A stretch of 64,000 nt of DNA, from the NCBI RefSeq assembly GCF_051014685.1, contig NW_027478438.1, positions 1,116,001-1,180,000 of the forward strand, given 5' to 3'. A program made the translations under genes and the position numbers. The notes beneath the pieces were generated by a model. It was not told the origin of the DNA. It did not search any database and worked only from the letters and a program-made list of their open reading frames with translations. Positions 25,691 to 37,974 of this stretch are shown piece by piece (positions within the stretch are counted from its first letter, which is position 1; each line of letters opens with the position of its first letter). The DNA comes from Ptiloglossa arizonensis. Lineage: Eukaryota > Arthropoda > Insecta > Hymenoptera > Colletidae.

Positions 25691-28167
25691 AGACTGCGAA
25701 AATTTTGATGTGTTCTCAACCATTCCTTCACTTCAAACTACTATATCTAGCCAATGGATTGAGGAAAACGAGAAATTCCTGTTGCAACTGAAGGTAGAAG
25801 CTCGCCCGATTACAACGGTATGTGTATTTTTCCCCTAGGCCAATCGAGTTACTCGTTTCTAGCATCAGAATTGCGAAAACTTTGATGGTTTCTCAACCAT
25901 CCCATAACTCCAAACTCCGATATTTCACGAACGGATTGACGATTCCGAAAAATTTCTGTTGCATCTGAAAGTAGAAACTCTGCCGATTACAACGGTATGT
26001 GTATTTTTCCCCTAGGCCATGGTAGTTATTGGTTTCGTGTATCAGACTTGCGAAAATTTGGATGGTTTCTCAAACATTCCTTAACTTCAAACTCCCATAT
26101 CTCGCGAACGGATTGAGGAAATCGAAAAATTCCTGTTGCATCCGAAAGTAGAAACTCGCCCGATTACAACGGTATGTGTATTTTTCCCCAAGGCCATAGT
26201 AGTTATTGGTTTCGTGTATCAGACTTGCGAAAATTTGGATGGTTTCTCAAACATTCCTTAACTTCAAACTCCCATATTTCGCGAACGGATTGAGGAAATC
26301 GAAAAATTCCTGTTGCATCTGAACGCAGAAGCTCGCCTGATATGAACGGTATGTGTATTTTTGCTCTAGGACATAGTAGTTATTCGTTTCGAGTATCAGA
26401 CTTGCGAAAATTTTGATGGTTTCTCGACCATTCCTTAACTTCAAACTCCCATATATCGCGAACGGATTGACAAACTCGAGAAATTCCTGTTGCATCTGAA
26501 AGAAGAAACTCGCCCGATTACAACGGTATGTGTATTTTTCCCCTAGGCCATTCCAGTTATTCGTTTCTAGCATCAGAATTGCGAAAATTTTGAAGGTTTC
26601 TCAACCATCCCTTAACTCCAAACTCCGATATTTCGCGAACGGATTGCAGAATCCGAAAAATTTCTGTTGCATCTGAAGGTAGAAACTCTCCCGATTACAA
26701 CGGTATGTGTATTTTTCCCCAAGGCCATAGTAGTTATTGGTTTCGTGTACCAGACTTTCGAAAATTTGGATGGTTTCTCAACCATTCCTTAACTTCAAAC
26801 TCCCATATTTCGCGAACGGATTGAGGAAATCGAGAAATTGCTGTTGCATCTGAAAGTAGAAACTCGCCCGATTACAACGGTATGTGTATTTTTCCCCTAG
26901 GCCATTGTAGTTATTGGTTTCAAGTATCAGAATTGCGAATATTTTGAAGGGTTCTCAACCGTTCCTTCACTTCAAACTCCTATATCTCGCGAACGGATTG
27001 AGGAGATCGAGAAATTCCTGTTGTATCTGAAAGTAGAAACTCGCACGATTACAACGGTATGTGTATTTTTCCCCAAGGCCATAGTAGTTATTGGTTTCGT
27101 GTACCTGACTTGCGAAAATTTGGATGGTTTCTCAACCATTCCTTAACGTCAAACTCACATATTTCGCGAACGGATTCAGGAAATCGAGAAATTGCTGTTG
27201 CATCTGAAAGTAGAAACTCGCCCGATTACAACGGTATGTGTATTTTTCCCCTAGGCCATTGTTGTTATTGGTTTCGAGTATCAGACTTGCGAATATTTTG
27301 ATGGGTTCTCAACCATTCCTTCACTTCAAACTCCTATATCTCGCGAACGGATTGAGGAAATCGAGAAATTCCTGTTGCATCTGAAAGTAGAAACTCGCCC
27401 GATTACAACGGTATGTGTGTTTATGCTCTAGGACATAGTAGTTATTCGTTTCGAGTATCAGAATTGCAAAAATTTTGATGGTTTCTCAACCATTCCTTTA
27501 CTTCAAACTCCTATATCCCGCGAACGGATTGAGGAAATCGAGGAATTCCTGTGGCATCTGAAAGTAGAAACTCGCCCAATTTCAACGGTATGTGTATTTT
27601 TCCCCTAGGCCATTGTAGTTATTGGTTTCGAGTATCAGACTTGCGAAAATTTTGATGGTTTCTCAACCATTCCTTAACTTCAAACTCCCATATCTCGCGA
27701 ACGGATTAACGAACTCCAGAAATTCCTGTTGCATCTGAAAGAAGAAACTCGCCCGATTACAACGGTATGTGTATTTTTCCCCAAGGCCATAGTAGTTATT
27801 GGTTTCGTGTATCAGACTTGCGAAAATTTGGACGGTTTCTCAACCATTCCTTAACTTCAAACTCCCATATCTCGAGAACGGATTGAGGAAATCGAGAAAA
27901 TCCTGTTGCATCTGAAAGTAGAAACTCGCCCGAATACAACGGTATGTGTATTTATGCTCTAGGACATAGTAGTTATTCGTTTCGAGTATCAGACTTGCGA
28001 AAATTTTGATGGTTTCTCAACCATTCCTTCACTTCAAACTCCTATATCTCGCGAATGGATTGAGGAAATCGAGAAATTCCTGATGCATCTGAAAGTAGAA
28101 ACTGGTCCCATTACAACGGTATGTGTATTTATGCCCTAGGCCATAGTAGTTATTGGTCTCAAGTATC
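25691..28167 (+). repeat. Subfamily B long HOR, copy 1 (14 monomers)
   Basis: Phased on the unique 176-bp monomer agactgcgaaaattttgatg at 25,691, 28,168 and 31,176. This copy is 2,477 bp (14 x 177 minus 1). It includes the cgcctgatatgaacgg unit at about 26,333, the catcagaattgcgaaaa units and the cgtcaaactcacatatttcg unit at about 27,148. The next copy repeats this order with one extra monomer at about 28,900 (offset changes from 2,477 to 2,654) and further additions near 30,780. Confidence 0.83.
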
Positions 28168-31100
28168 AGACTGCGAAAATTTTGATGTGTTCTCAAACAT
28201 TCCTTCACTTCAAACTACTATATCTAGCCAATGGATTGAGGAAAACGAGAAATTCCTGTTGCAACTGAAGGTAGAAGCTCGCCCGATTACAACGGTATGT
28301 GTATTTTTCCCCTAGGCCATTCCAGTTATTCGTTTCTAGCATCAGAATTGCGAAAACTTTGATGGTTTCTCAACCATCCCATAACTCCAAACTCCGATAT
28401 TTCACGAACGGATTGACGATTCCGAAAAATTTCTGTTGCATCTGAAAGTAGAAACTCTGCCGATTACAACGGTATGTGTATTTTTCCCCTAGGCCATGGT
28501 AGTTATTGGTTTCGTGTATCAGACTTGCGAAAATTTGGATGGTTTCTCAAACATTCCTTAACTTCAAACTCCCATATCTCGCGAACGGATTGAGGAAATC
28601 GAAAAATTCCTGTTGCATCCGAAAGTAGAAACTCGCCCGATTACAACGGCATGTGTATTTTTCCCCAAGGCCATAGTAGTTATTGGTTTCGTGTATCAGA
28701 CTTGCGAAAATTTGGATGGTTTCTCAAACATTCCTTAACTTCAAACTCCCATATCTCGCGAACGGATTGAGGAAATCGAAAAATTCCTGTTGCATCTGAA
28801 CGCAGAAGCTCGCCTGATATGAACGGTATGTGTATTTTTGCTCTAGGACATAGTAGTTATTCGTTTCGAGTATCAGACTTGCGAAAATTTTGATGGTTTC
28901 TCGACCATTCCTTAACATCAAACAACCATATCTCGCGAACGGATTGACTAATTCGGGAAATTCCTGTTGCATCTGAAAGCAGAAACTCGCCCGATTACAG
29001 CGGTATGTATATTTTTCCCCAAGGTCATAGTAGTTATTGGTTTCGTGTATCAGACTTTCGAAAATTTTGATGGTTTCTCAACCATTCCTTAACTTCAAAC
29101 TCCCATATCTCGCGAACGGATTGACAAACTCGAGAAATTCCTGTTGCATCTGAAAGAAGAAACTCGCCCGATTACAACGGTATGTGTATTTTTCCCCTAG
29201 GCCATTCCAGTTATTCGTTTTTAGCATCAGAATTGCGAAAATTTTGAAGGTTTCTCAACCATCCCTTAACTCCAAACTCCGATATTTCGCGAACGGATTG
29301 ACGAATCCGAAAAATTTCTGTTGCATCTGAAGGTAGAAACTCTCCCGATTACAACGGTATGTGTATTTTTCCCCAAGGCCATAGTACTTATTGGTTTCGT
29401 GTACCAGACTTTCGAAAATTTGGATGGTTTCTCAACCATTCCTTAACTTCAAACTCCCATATTTCGCGAACGGATTGAGGAATTCGAGAAATTGCTGTTG
29501 CATCTGAAAGTAGAAACTCGCCCGATTACAACGGTATGTGTATTTTTCCCCTAGGCCATTGTAGTTATTGGTTTCAAGTATCAGAATTGCGAATATTTTG
29601 ATGGGTTCTCAACCATTCCTTCACTTCAAACTCCTATATCTCGCGAACGGATTGAGGAGATCGAGAAATTCCTGTTGTATCTGAAAGTAGAAACTCGCCC
29701 GATTACAACGTTATGTGTATTTTTCCCCAAGGCCATAGTAGTTATTGGTTTCGTGTACCAGACTTGCGAAAATTTGGATGGTTTCTCAACCATTCCTTAA
29801 CGTCAAACTCACATATTTCGCGAACGGATTCAGGAAATCGAGAAATTGCTGTTGCATCTGAAAGTAGAAACTCGCCCGATTACAACGGTATGTGTATTTT
29901 TCCCCTAGGCCATTGTTGTTATTGGTTTCGAGTATCAGAATTGCGAATATTTTGATGGGTTCTCAACCATTCCTTCACTTCAAACTCCTATATCTCGCGA
30001 ACGGATTGAGGAAATCGAGAAATTCCTGTTGCATCTGAAAGTAGAAACTCGCCCGATTACAACGGTATGTGTGTTTATGCTCTAGGACATAGTAGTTATT
30101 CGTTTCGAGTATCAGAATTGCAAAAATTTTGATGGTTTCTCAACCATTCCTTTACTTCAAACTCCTATATCTCGCGAACGGATTGAGGAAATCGAGGAAT
30201 TCCTGTGGCATCTGAAAGTAGAAACTCGCCCGATTACAACGGTATGTGTATTTTTCCCCTAGGCCATTGTAGTTATTGGTTTCGAGTATCAGACTTGCGA
30301 AAATTTTGATGGTTTCTCAACCATTCCTTAACTTCAAACTCCCATATCTCGCGAACGGATTAACGAACTCCAGAAATTCCTGTTGCATCTGAAAGAAGAA
30401 ACTCGCCCGATTACAACGGTATGTGTATTTTTCCCCAAGGCCATAGTAGTTATTGGTTTCGTGTATCAGACTTGCGAAAATTTGGATGGTTTCTCAACCA
30501 TTCCTTAACTTCAAACTCCCATATCTCGAGAACGGATTGAGGAAATCGAGAAAATCCTGTTGCATCTGAAAGTAGAAACTCGCCCGAATAAAACGGTATG
30601 TGTATTTATGCTCTAGGATATAGTAGTTATTCGTTTCGAGTATCAGACTTGCGAAAATTTTGATGGTTTCTCAACCATTCCTTCACTTCAAACTCCTATA
30701 TCTCGCGAATGGATTGAGGAAATCGAGAAATTCCTGATGCATCTGAAAGTAGAAACTGGTCCCAATAACACGGTATGTGTATTTATGCCCTAGGCTATAG
30801 TAGTTATTGGTCTCAAGTATCAGACTTGCGAAAATTTTGATGTGTTCTCAACCATTCCTTCACTTCAAACTCCTATATCTCGCCAATGGATTGAGGAAAA
30901 CGAGAAATTCCTGTTGCAACTGAAAGTAGAAGCTCGCCCGATTACAACGGTATCTGTATTTTTCCCCTAGGCCATAGTAGTTATTGGTTTCGTGTATCAG
31001 ACTTGCGAGAATTTGGATGGTTTCTCAACCATTCCTTAACTTCAAACTCCCATATCTCGCGAACCGATTGAGGAAATCGAGAAAATCCTGATGCATCTGA

Positions 31101-31175
31101 AAGTAGAAACTGGTCCCATTACAACGGTATGTGTATTTATGCCCTAGGCCATAGTAGTTATTGGTCTCAAGTATC
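28168..31175 (+). repeat. Subfamily B long HOR, copy 2 (17 monomers)
   Basis: Same series as the preceding copy, but 3,008 bp long (17 x 177 minus 1). One monomer is inserted around 28,910-29,090 and two around 30,780-31,130; the latter resemble units at 24,200-24,600. The segment 29,713-29,955 repeats 27,059-27,301 almost exactly, with changes such as gtacctgac against gtaccagac. Confidence 0.83.
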
Positions 31176-31579
31176 AGACTGCGAAAATTTTGATGTGTTC
31201 TCAACCATTCCTTCACTTCAAACTACTATATCTAGCCAATGGATTGAGGAAAACGAGAAATTCCTGTTGCAACTGAAGGTAGAAGCTCGCCCGATTACAA
31301 CGGTATGTGTATTTTTCCCCTAGGCCATTCCAGTTATTCGTTTCTAGCATCAGAATTGCGAAAACTTTGATGGTTTCTCAACCATCCCATAACTCCAAAC
31401 TCCGATATTTCACGAACGGATTGACGATTCCGAAAAATTTCTGTTGCATCTGAAAGTAGAAACTCTGCCGATTACAACGGTATGTGTATTTTTCCCCTAG
31501 GCCATGGTAGTTATTGGTTTCGTGTATCAGACTTGCGAAAATTTGGATGGTTTCTCAAACATTCCTTAACTTCAAACTC
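31176..31579 (+). repeat. Subfamily B long HOR, truncated copy 3
   Basis: A third start of the same HOR, offset 3,008 bp from copy 2. It follows copy 2 through the cacgaacggattgacgattc unit and then breaks at about 31,579, where aactcccatatctcg in copy 2 corresponds to aactcctatatctcg here. It is followed by a gaggaaatagagg unit and then the A-type island. Confidence 0.8.
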
Positions 31580-31759
31580 CTATATCTCGCGAACGGATTG
31601 AGGAAATAGAGGAATTCCTGTGGCATCTGAAAGTAGAAACTCGCCCGATTACAACGGTATGTGTATTTTTCCCCTAGGCCATTGTAGTTATTGGTTTCGT
31701 GTATCAGACTTGCGAATATTTTGATGGTTTCTCAACCATTCCTCAACTTCAAGCTCCCA

Positions 31760-32150
31760 TATCTCGCGAAGGGATTGACGAACTCGAGAAATTCCTGTTG
31801 CATCTGAAATCAGAAACCCACCCGATTACAATGGTGTGTGTACTTTTCCCCTAGGCCATAGTAGTTATTGGTTTCGAGTATCAGACTTGCGAAAATTTTG
31901 ATGGTTGCTCAAGCGTTCCTTAACTTCAAACTCCCATATCTCGAGAACGGTTTGACGAACTCGAGAAATTCCAGTTGCGTCTAAAAGTAGAACATTGCCC
32001 GATTTCAATGGTGTGTGTAGTTTTCCCCTAGGCCATTGCAGTTATTGGTATCGAGTATCAGACTTGCGAAAATTTTGATGGTTGCTCAAGCGTTTCTTAT
32101 CTTCAAACTCCCATATCTCGCGAACGGATTGACGAACTCGAGAAATCCCT
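31760..32150 (+). repeat. Island of subfamily A inside B/C sequence
   Basis: Just over two monomers match, in order, the A-type series at about 2,931-3,320 and 12,480-12,870. The shared series is cgcgaagggattgacg with aaacccacccgatt, then ggttgctcaagcgttcc with ctcgagaacggtttgacg, ttgcgtct and aacat or aacattgcccgattt, then ggtatcgagtatcag with caagcgtttctta. Flanking monomers on both sides are B or C type (cgaatattttgatgg on the left, acggtatgtgtac with gaaatcgag on the right). Private changes such as tctaaaagtagaacattg suggest it is not an assembly copy of the A block. Confidence 0.85.
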
Positions 32151-33944
32151 GTTGCATCTGAAAGTAGAAACTCGCCCGATTTCAACGGTATGTGTACTTT
32201 TTCCCTAGGCCAATCCAGTTATTGGTTTCAGGTATCAGACTTGCGAAAATTTTGATGGTTTCTCAACCATTCCTTAATTTCAAACTCCCATATCTCGCGA
32301 ACGGATTGACGAAATCGAGAAATTCCTGTTGCATCTGAATGTAAAAACTCGCCCGATTACAACGGTATGTGTAATTTTGCCCTAGGCCATAGTAGTTACT
32401 CGTTTCGAGTATCAGACTTGCGAAAATTTTGATGGATTCTCAACCATTCCTTCATTTCAAACTCCTATATCTCGCGAAGGGATTGAGGAAATCGAGAAAT
32501 TCGTGTTGCATCTGAATGTAGAAACTCGCCCGATTACAACGGTATCTGTATTTTTCCCCTAGGCCATTGTAGTTATTGGTTTCGAGTATCAGACATGCGA
32601 ATATTTTGATGAATTCTCACCCATTCCTTCACTTCAAACTCCGACATTTCGCGAACGGTTTGACGAAATCGAGAAATTCCTGTTGCATCTGAAAGTAGAA
32701 ACTCGCCCGATTACAGCGGTATGTGTATTTTTCCTCTAGGCCATAGTAGTTATTGGTTTCGTGTATCAGACTTGCGAAAATTTTGATGGTTTCTCAACCA
32801 TTCCTTAACTTCAAACAACCATATCTCGCGAACGGCTTGACTAATTCGGGAAATTCCTGTTGCATCTGAAAGCAGAAGCTCGCCCGATTACAGCGGTATG
32901 TGAATTTTTCCCCTAGGCCATTGTAGTTATTGGTTTCGAGTATCAGACTTGCGATTATTTTGATGGTTTCTCAACCATTCCTTCACTTCAAACTCCGATA
33001 TTTCGCGAACGGATTTACGAAATCGAGAAGTTCCTGTTGCATCTGAAAGTAGGAACTCGCCCGATTACAGCGGTATGTGTATTTTTCCTCTAGGCCATAG
33101 TAGTTGTTTGTTTCGTGTATCAGACTTGCGAAAATTTTGATGGTTTCTCAACCATTCCTTCACTTCAAACTCCTATATCTCGCGAACGGATTGAGGAAGT
33201 CGAGAAATTCCTGTTGCATCTGAATGTAGAAACTCGCCCGATTACAAAGGTATGTGTATTTTTCCCCTAGGCCATTGTAGTTATTGGTTTCGAGTATCAG
33301 ACTTGCGAATATTTTGATGGTTTCTCAACCATTCCTTCAGTTCAAACAACCATATCTCGCGAACGGATTGACTAATTCGGGAAATTCCTGTTGCACCCGA
33401 AAGCAGAAGCTCGCCCGATTACAGCGGTATGTGTATTTTTCCCCAAGGGCATAGTAGTTATTGGTTTCGTGTATCAGACTTGCGAAAATTTTGATGGTTT
33501 CTCAACCATTCCTTAACTTCAAACAACCATATCTCGCGAACGGATTGACTAATTCGGGAAATTCCTGTTGCATCTGAAAGCAGAAGCTCGCCCGATTACA
33601 GCGGTATGTGTATTTTTCCCCAAGGCCATAGTAGTTATTGGTTTCGTGTATCAGACTTGCGAATATTTTGATGGGTTCTCAACCATTCCTTCACTTCAAA
33701 CTCCTATATCTCGCGAACGGTTTGTGGAAATCGAGAATTTCCTGCTGCATCTGAATGTAGAAACTCGCCCGATTACAACGGTATGTGTATTTTTGCCCTA
33801 GGCCATAGTAGTTACTCGTTTCGAGTATCAGACATTCGAATATTTTGATGGATTCTCAACCATTCCTTCACTTCAAACTCCGATATTTCGCGAACGGATT
33901 GACGAAATCGAGAAATTCCTGTTGCATTTGAAAGTAGAAACTCG

Positions 33945-34965
33945 CCCGATTACAGCGCTATGTGTATTTTTCCTCTAGGCCATACTAGTTATTCGTTTCG
34001 AGTATCAGACTTGCAAAAATTTTGATGGTTTCTCAACCATTCCTCCACTTCAAACTCCTATATCTCGCGAACGGATTGAGGAAATCGAGAAATTCCTGTT
34101 GCATCTGAAAGTAGAAACTCGCCCGAATACAACGGTATGTTTATTTTTGCCCTAGGCCATAGTAGTTACTCGTTTCGAGTATCAGACTTGCGAAAATTTT
34201 GATGGTTTCTCAACCATTCCTTAATTTCAAACTCCCATATCTCGCGAACGGATTGACGAAATCGAGAAATTCCTGTTGCATCTGAATGCAAAAACTCGCC
34301 CGATTACAACGGTATGTGTATTTTTGCCCTAGGCCATAGTAGTTACTCGTTTCGAGTATCAGACTTGCGAAAATTTTGATGGATTCTCAACCATTCCTTC
34401 ACTTCAAACTCCTATATCTCGCGAAGGGATTGAGGAAATCGAGAAATTCCTGTTGCATCTGAATGTAGAAACTCGCCCGATTACAACGGTATCTGTATAT
34501 TTGCCCTAGGCCATTGTAGTTATTGGTTTCGAGTATCAGACATGCGAATATTTTGATGGATTCTCACCCATTCCTTCACTTCAAACTCCGATATTTCGCG
34601 AACGGATTGACGAAATCGAGAAATTCTTGTTGCATCTGAAAGTAGAAACTCGCCCGATTACAGCGGTATGTGTATTTTTCCTCTAGACCATAGTGGTTAT
34701 TGGTTTCGTGTATCAGACTTGCGAAAATTTTGATGGTTTCTCAACCATTCCTTAACTTCAAGCAACCATATCTCGCGAATGGATTGACTAATTCGGGAAA
34801 TTCCTGTTGCACCTGAAAGCAGAAACTCGCCCGATTACAGCGGTATGTGTATTTTTCCTCTAGGCCATACTAGTTATTCGTTTCGAGTATCAGACATGCG
34901 AATATTTTGATGGATTCTCAACCATTCCTTCACATCAAACTCCGATATTTCGCGAACGGATTGAG
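33945..34965 (+). repeat. 1-kb duplication c, copy 1
   Basis: A run of about six monomers beginning with acagcgctatgtgtattttt is repeated 3,009 bp (17 monomers exactly) downstream at 36,954-37,974. The order of variants (catactagttattcg, gaatacaacggtatgtttat, gaatgcaaaaactcg, gtatctgtatatttgcc, catagtggttattgg, cttcaagcaaccat) is the same. Upstream flanks differ (catttgaaagtagaaac here, catctgaaagcagaagc there). Confidence 0.8.
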
Positions 34966-35289
34966 GAAATCGAGAAATTCCTGTTGCATCTGAAAGTAGA
35001 AACTCGCCCGAATACAACTGTATGTGTATTTTTGCCCTAGGCCATAGTAGTTACTCGTTTCGAGTATCAGACTTGCGAAAATTTTGATGGTTTCTCAACC
35101 ATTCCTTAATTTCAAACTCCCATATCTCGCGAACGGATTGACGAAATCGAGAAATTCCTGTTGCATCTGAATGTAAAAACTCGCCCGATTACAACGGTAT
35201 GTGTAATTTTGCCCTAGGCCATAGTAGTTACTCGTTTCGAGTATCAGACTTGCGAAAATTTTGATGGATTCTCAACCATTCCTTCACTT

Positions 35290-36600
35290 AAAACTCCTAT
35301 ATCTCGCGAAGGGATTGAGGAAATCGAGAAATTCCTGTTGCATCTGAATTTAGAAACTCGCCCGATTACAACGGTATCTGTATTTTTCCCCTGGGCCATT
35401 GTAGTTATTGGTTTCGAGTATCAGACATGCGAATATTTTGATGGATTCTCACCCATTCCTTCACTTCAAACTCCGATATTTCGCGAACGGATTGACGAAA
35501 TCGAGAAATTCCTGTTGCATCTGAAAGTAGAAACTCGCCCGATTACAGCGGTATGTGTATTTTTCCTCTAGGCCATAGTAGTTATTGGTTTCGTGTATCA
35601 GACTTGCGAAAATTTTGATGGTTTCTCAACCATTCCTTAACTTCAAACAACCATATCTCGCGAACGGCTTGACTAATTCGGGAAATTCCTGTTGCATCTG
35701 AAAGCAGAAGCTCGCCCGATTACAGCGGTATGTGTATTTTTCCCCTAGGCCATTGTAGTTATTGGTTTCGAGTATCAGACTTGCGATTATTTTGATGGTT
35801 TCTCAACCATTCCTTCACTTCAAACTCCGATATTTCGCGAACGGATTTACGAAATCGAGAAGTTCCTGTTGCATCTGAAAGTAGAAACTCGCCCGATTAC
35901 AGCGGTATGTGTATTTTTCCTCTGGGCCATAGTAGTTGTTGGTTTCGTGTATCAGACTTGCGAAAATTTTGATGGTTTCTCAACCATTCCTTCACTTTAA
36001 ACTCCTATATCTCGCGAAGGGATTGAGGAAATCGAGAAATTCCTGTTGCATCTGAATGTAGAAACTCGCCCGATTACAACGGTATCTGTATTTTTCCCCT
36101 AGGCCATTGTAGTTATTGGTTTCGAGTATCAGACATGCGAATATTTTGATGGATTCTCACCCATTTCTTCACTTCAAACTCCGATATTTCGCGAACGGAT
36201 TGACGAAATCGAGAAATTCCTGTTGCATCTGAAAGTAGAAACTCGCCCGATTACAGCTTTATGTGTATTTTTCCTCTAGGCCATAGTAGTTATTGGTTTC
36301 GTGTGTCAGACTTGCGAAAATTTTGATGGTTTCTCAACCATTCCTTAACTTCAAACAACCATATCTCGCGAACGGCTTGACTAATTCGGGAAATTCCTGT
36401 TGCATCTGAAAGCAGAAGCTCGCCCGATTACAGCGGTATGTGTATTTTTCCCCTAGGCCATTGTAGTTATTGGTTTCGAGTATCAGACTTGCGATTATTT
36501 TGATGGTTTCACAACCATTCCTTCACTTCAAACTTCGATATTTCGCGAACGGATTTACGAAATCGAGAAGTTCCTGTTGCATCTGAAAGTAGAAACTCGC
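35290..36600 (+). repeat. 708-bp tetramer in tandem
   Basis: Four monomers starting with cctatatctcgcgaagggattgagg at about 35,290 recur from about 35,998, exactly 708 bp on. The shared series includes the catgcgaatattttgatgg, caaacaaccat and gcgattattttgatgg units. The same series also exists once at about 32,461-33,100, an offset of 2,832 bp (16 monomers). The second copy has a small private change, acagctttatg in place of acagcggtatg. Confidence 0.8.
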
Positions 36601-36953
36601 CCGATTACAGTGGTATGTGTATTTTTCCTCTAGGCCATACAAGTTATTCGTTTCGAGTATCAGACTTGCAAAAATTTTGATGGTTTCTCAACCATTCCTC
36701 CACTTCAAACTCCTATATCTCGCGAACAGATTGAGGAAATCGAGAAATTCCTGTTGCATCTGAAAGTAGAAATTCGCCCGATTAGAACGGTGTGTGTATT
36801 TCTCCCCTAGGCCATAGTAGTTATTGGTTTCGGGTATCAGACTTGCGAATATTTTGATGGTTTCTCAACCATTCCTTCACTTCAAACTTCTATATCTCGC
36901 GAACGGATTGACTAATTCGGGAAATTCCTGTTGCATCTGAAAGCAGAAGCTCG

Positions 36954-37974
36954 CCCGATTACAGCGCTATGTGTATTTTTCCTCTAGGCCATACAAGTTA
37001 TTCGTTTCGAGTATCAGACTTGCAAAAATTTTGATGGTTTCTCAACCATTCCTCCACTTCAAACTCCTATATCTCGCGAACGGATTGAGGAAATCGAGAA
37101 ATTCCTGTTGCATCTGAAAGTAGAAACTCGCCCGAATACAACGGTATGTTTATTTTTGCCCTAGGCCATAGTAGTTACTCGTTTCGAGTATCAGACTTGC
37201 GAAAATTTTGATGGTTTCTCAACCATTCCTTAATTTCAAACTCCCATATCTCGCGAACGGATTGACGAAATCGAGAAATTCCTGTTGCATCTGAATGCAA
37301 AAACTCGCCCGATTACAACGGTATGTGTATTTTTGCCCTAGGCCATAGTAGTTACTCGTTTCGAGTATCAGACTTGCGAAAATTTTGATGGATTCTCAAC
37401 CATTCCTTCACTTCAAACTCCTATATCTCGCGAAGGGATTGAGGAAATCGAGAAATTCCTGTTGCATCTGAATGTAGAAACTCGCCCGATTACAACGGTA
37501 TCTGTATATTTCCCCTAGGCCATTGTAGTTATTGGTTTCGAGTATCAGACATGCGAATATTTTGATGGATTCTCACCCATTCCTTCACTTCAAACTCCGA
37601 TATTTCGCGAACGGATTGACGAAATCGAGAAATTCTTGTTGCATCTGAAAGTAGAAACTCGCCCGATTACAGCGGTATGTGTATTTTTCCTCTAGGCCAT
37701 AGTGGTTATTGGTTTCGTGTATCAGACTTGCGAAAATTTTGATGGTTTCTCAACCATTCCTTAACTTCAAGCAACCATATCTCGCGAATGGATTGACTAA
37801 TTCGGGAAATTCCTGTTGCATCTGAAAGCAGAAGCTCGCCCGATTACAGCGGTATGTGTATTTTTCCTCTAGGCCATACTAGTTATTCGTTTCGAGTATC
37901 AGACATGCGAATATTTTGATGGATTCTCAACCATTCTTTCACATCAAACTCCGATATTTCGCAAACGGATTGAC
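36954..37974 (+). repeat. 1-kb duplication c, copy 2
   Basis: Partner of 33,945-34,965 at an offset of exactly 3,009 bp. It diverges on the right where this copy reads cgcaaacggattgacg and the other cgcgaacggattgagg. Its last monomers are also the start of the 885-bp pentamer series. Confidence 0.8.

Larger units (their letters stand above)
23528..31740 (+). repeat. Satellite subfamily B block
   Basis: Diagnostic variants are ggtttcgtgtatcagac, aaaatttggatgg, the ccccaaggcc replacement of the CCTAGG box, gattgaggaaatcgag in place of gattgacgaactcgag, and the acaacggtatgtgtattttt tail. The change from gaactcgag to gaaatcgag removes the CTCGAG palindrome from most units. Monomers here include one 176-bp form with cagactgcgaaaa that has lost a T. 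The block is arranged in long HORs listed separately. Single-base loss of the TAG in the CCTAGG box lets short reading frames run on; this does not indicate coding. Confidence 0.85.

Noticed and set aside
26247..26573. 108-codon minus-strand frame, and similar ones at 28,724, 43,957, 47,316, 51,034, 53,143, 54,028, 54,382 and 55,267
   Set aside because: All are the same satellite frame in different units (recurring MQQEF and LETNN segments). Their number reflects repeat copies, not a gene family.
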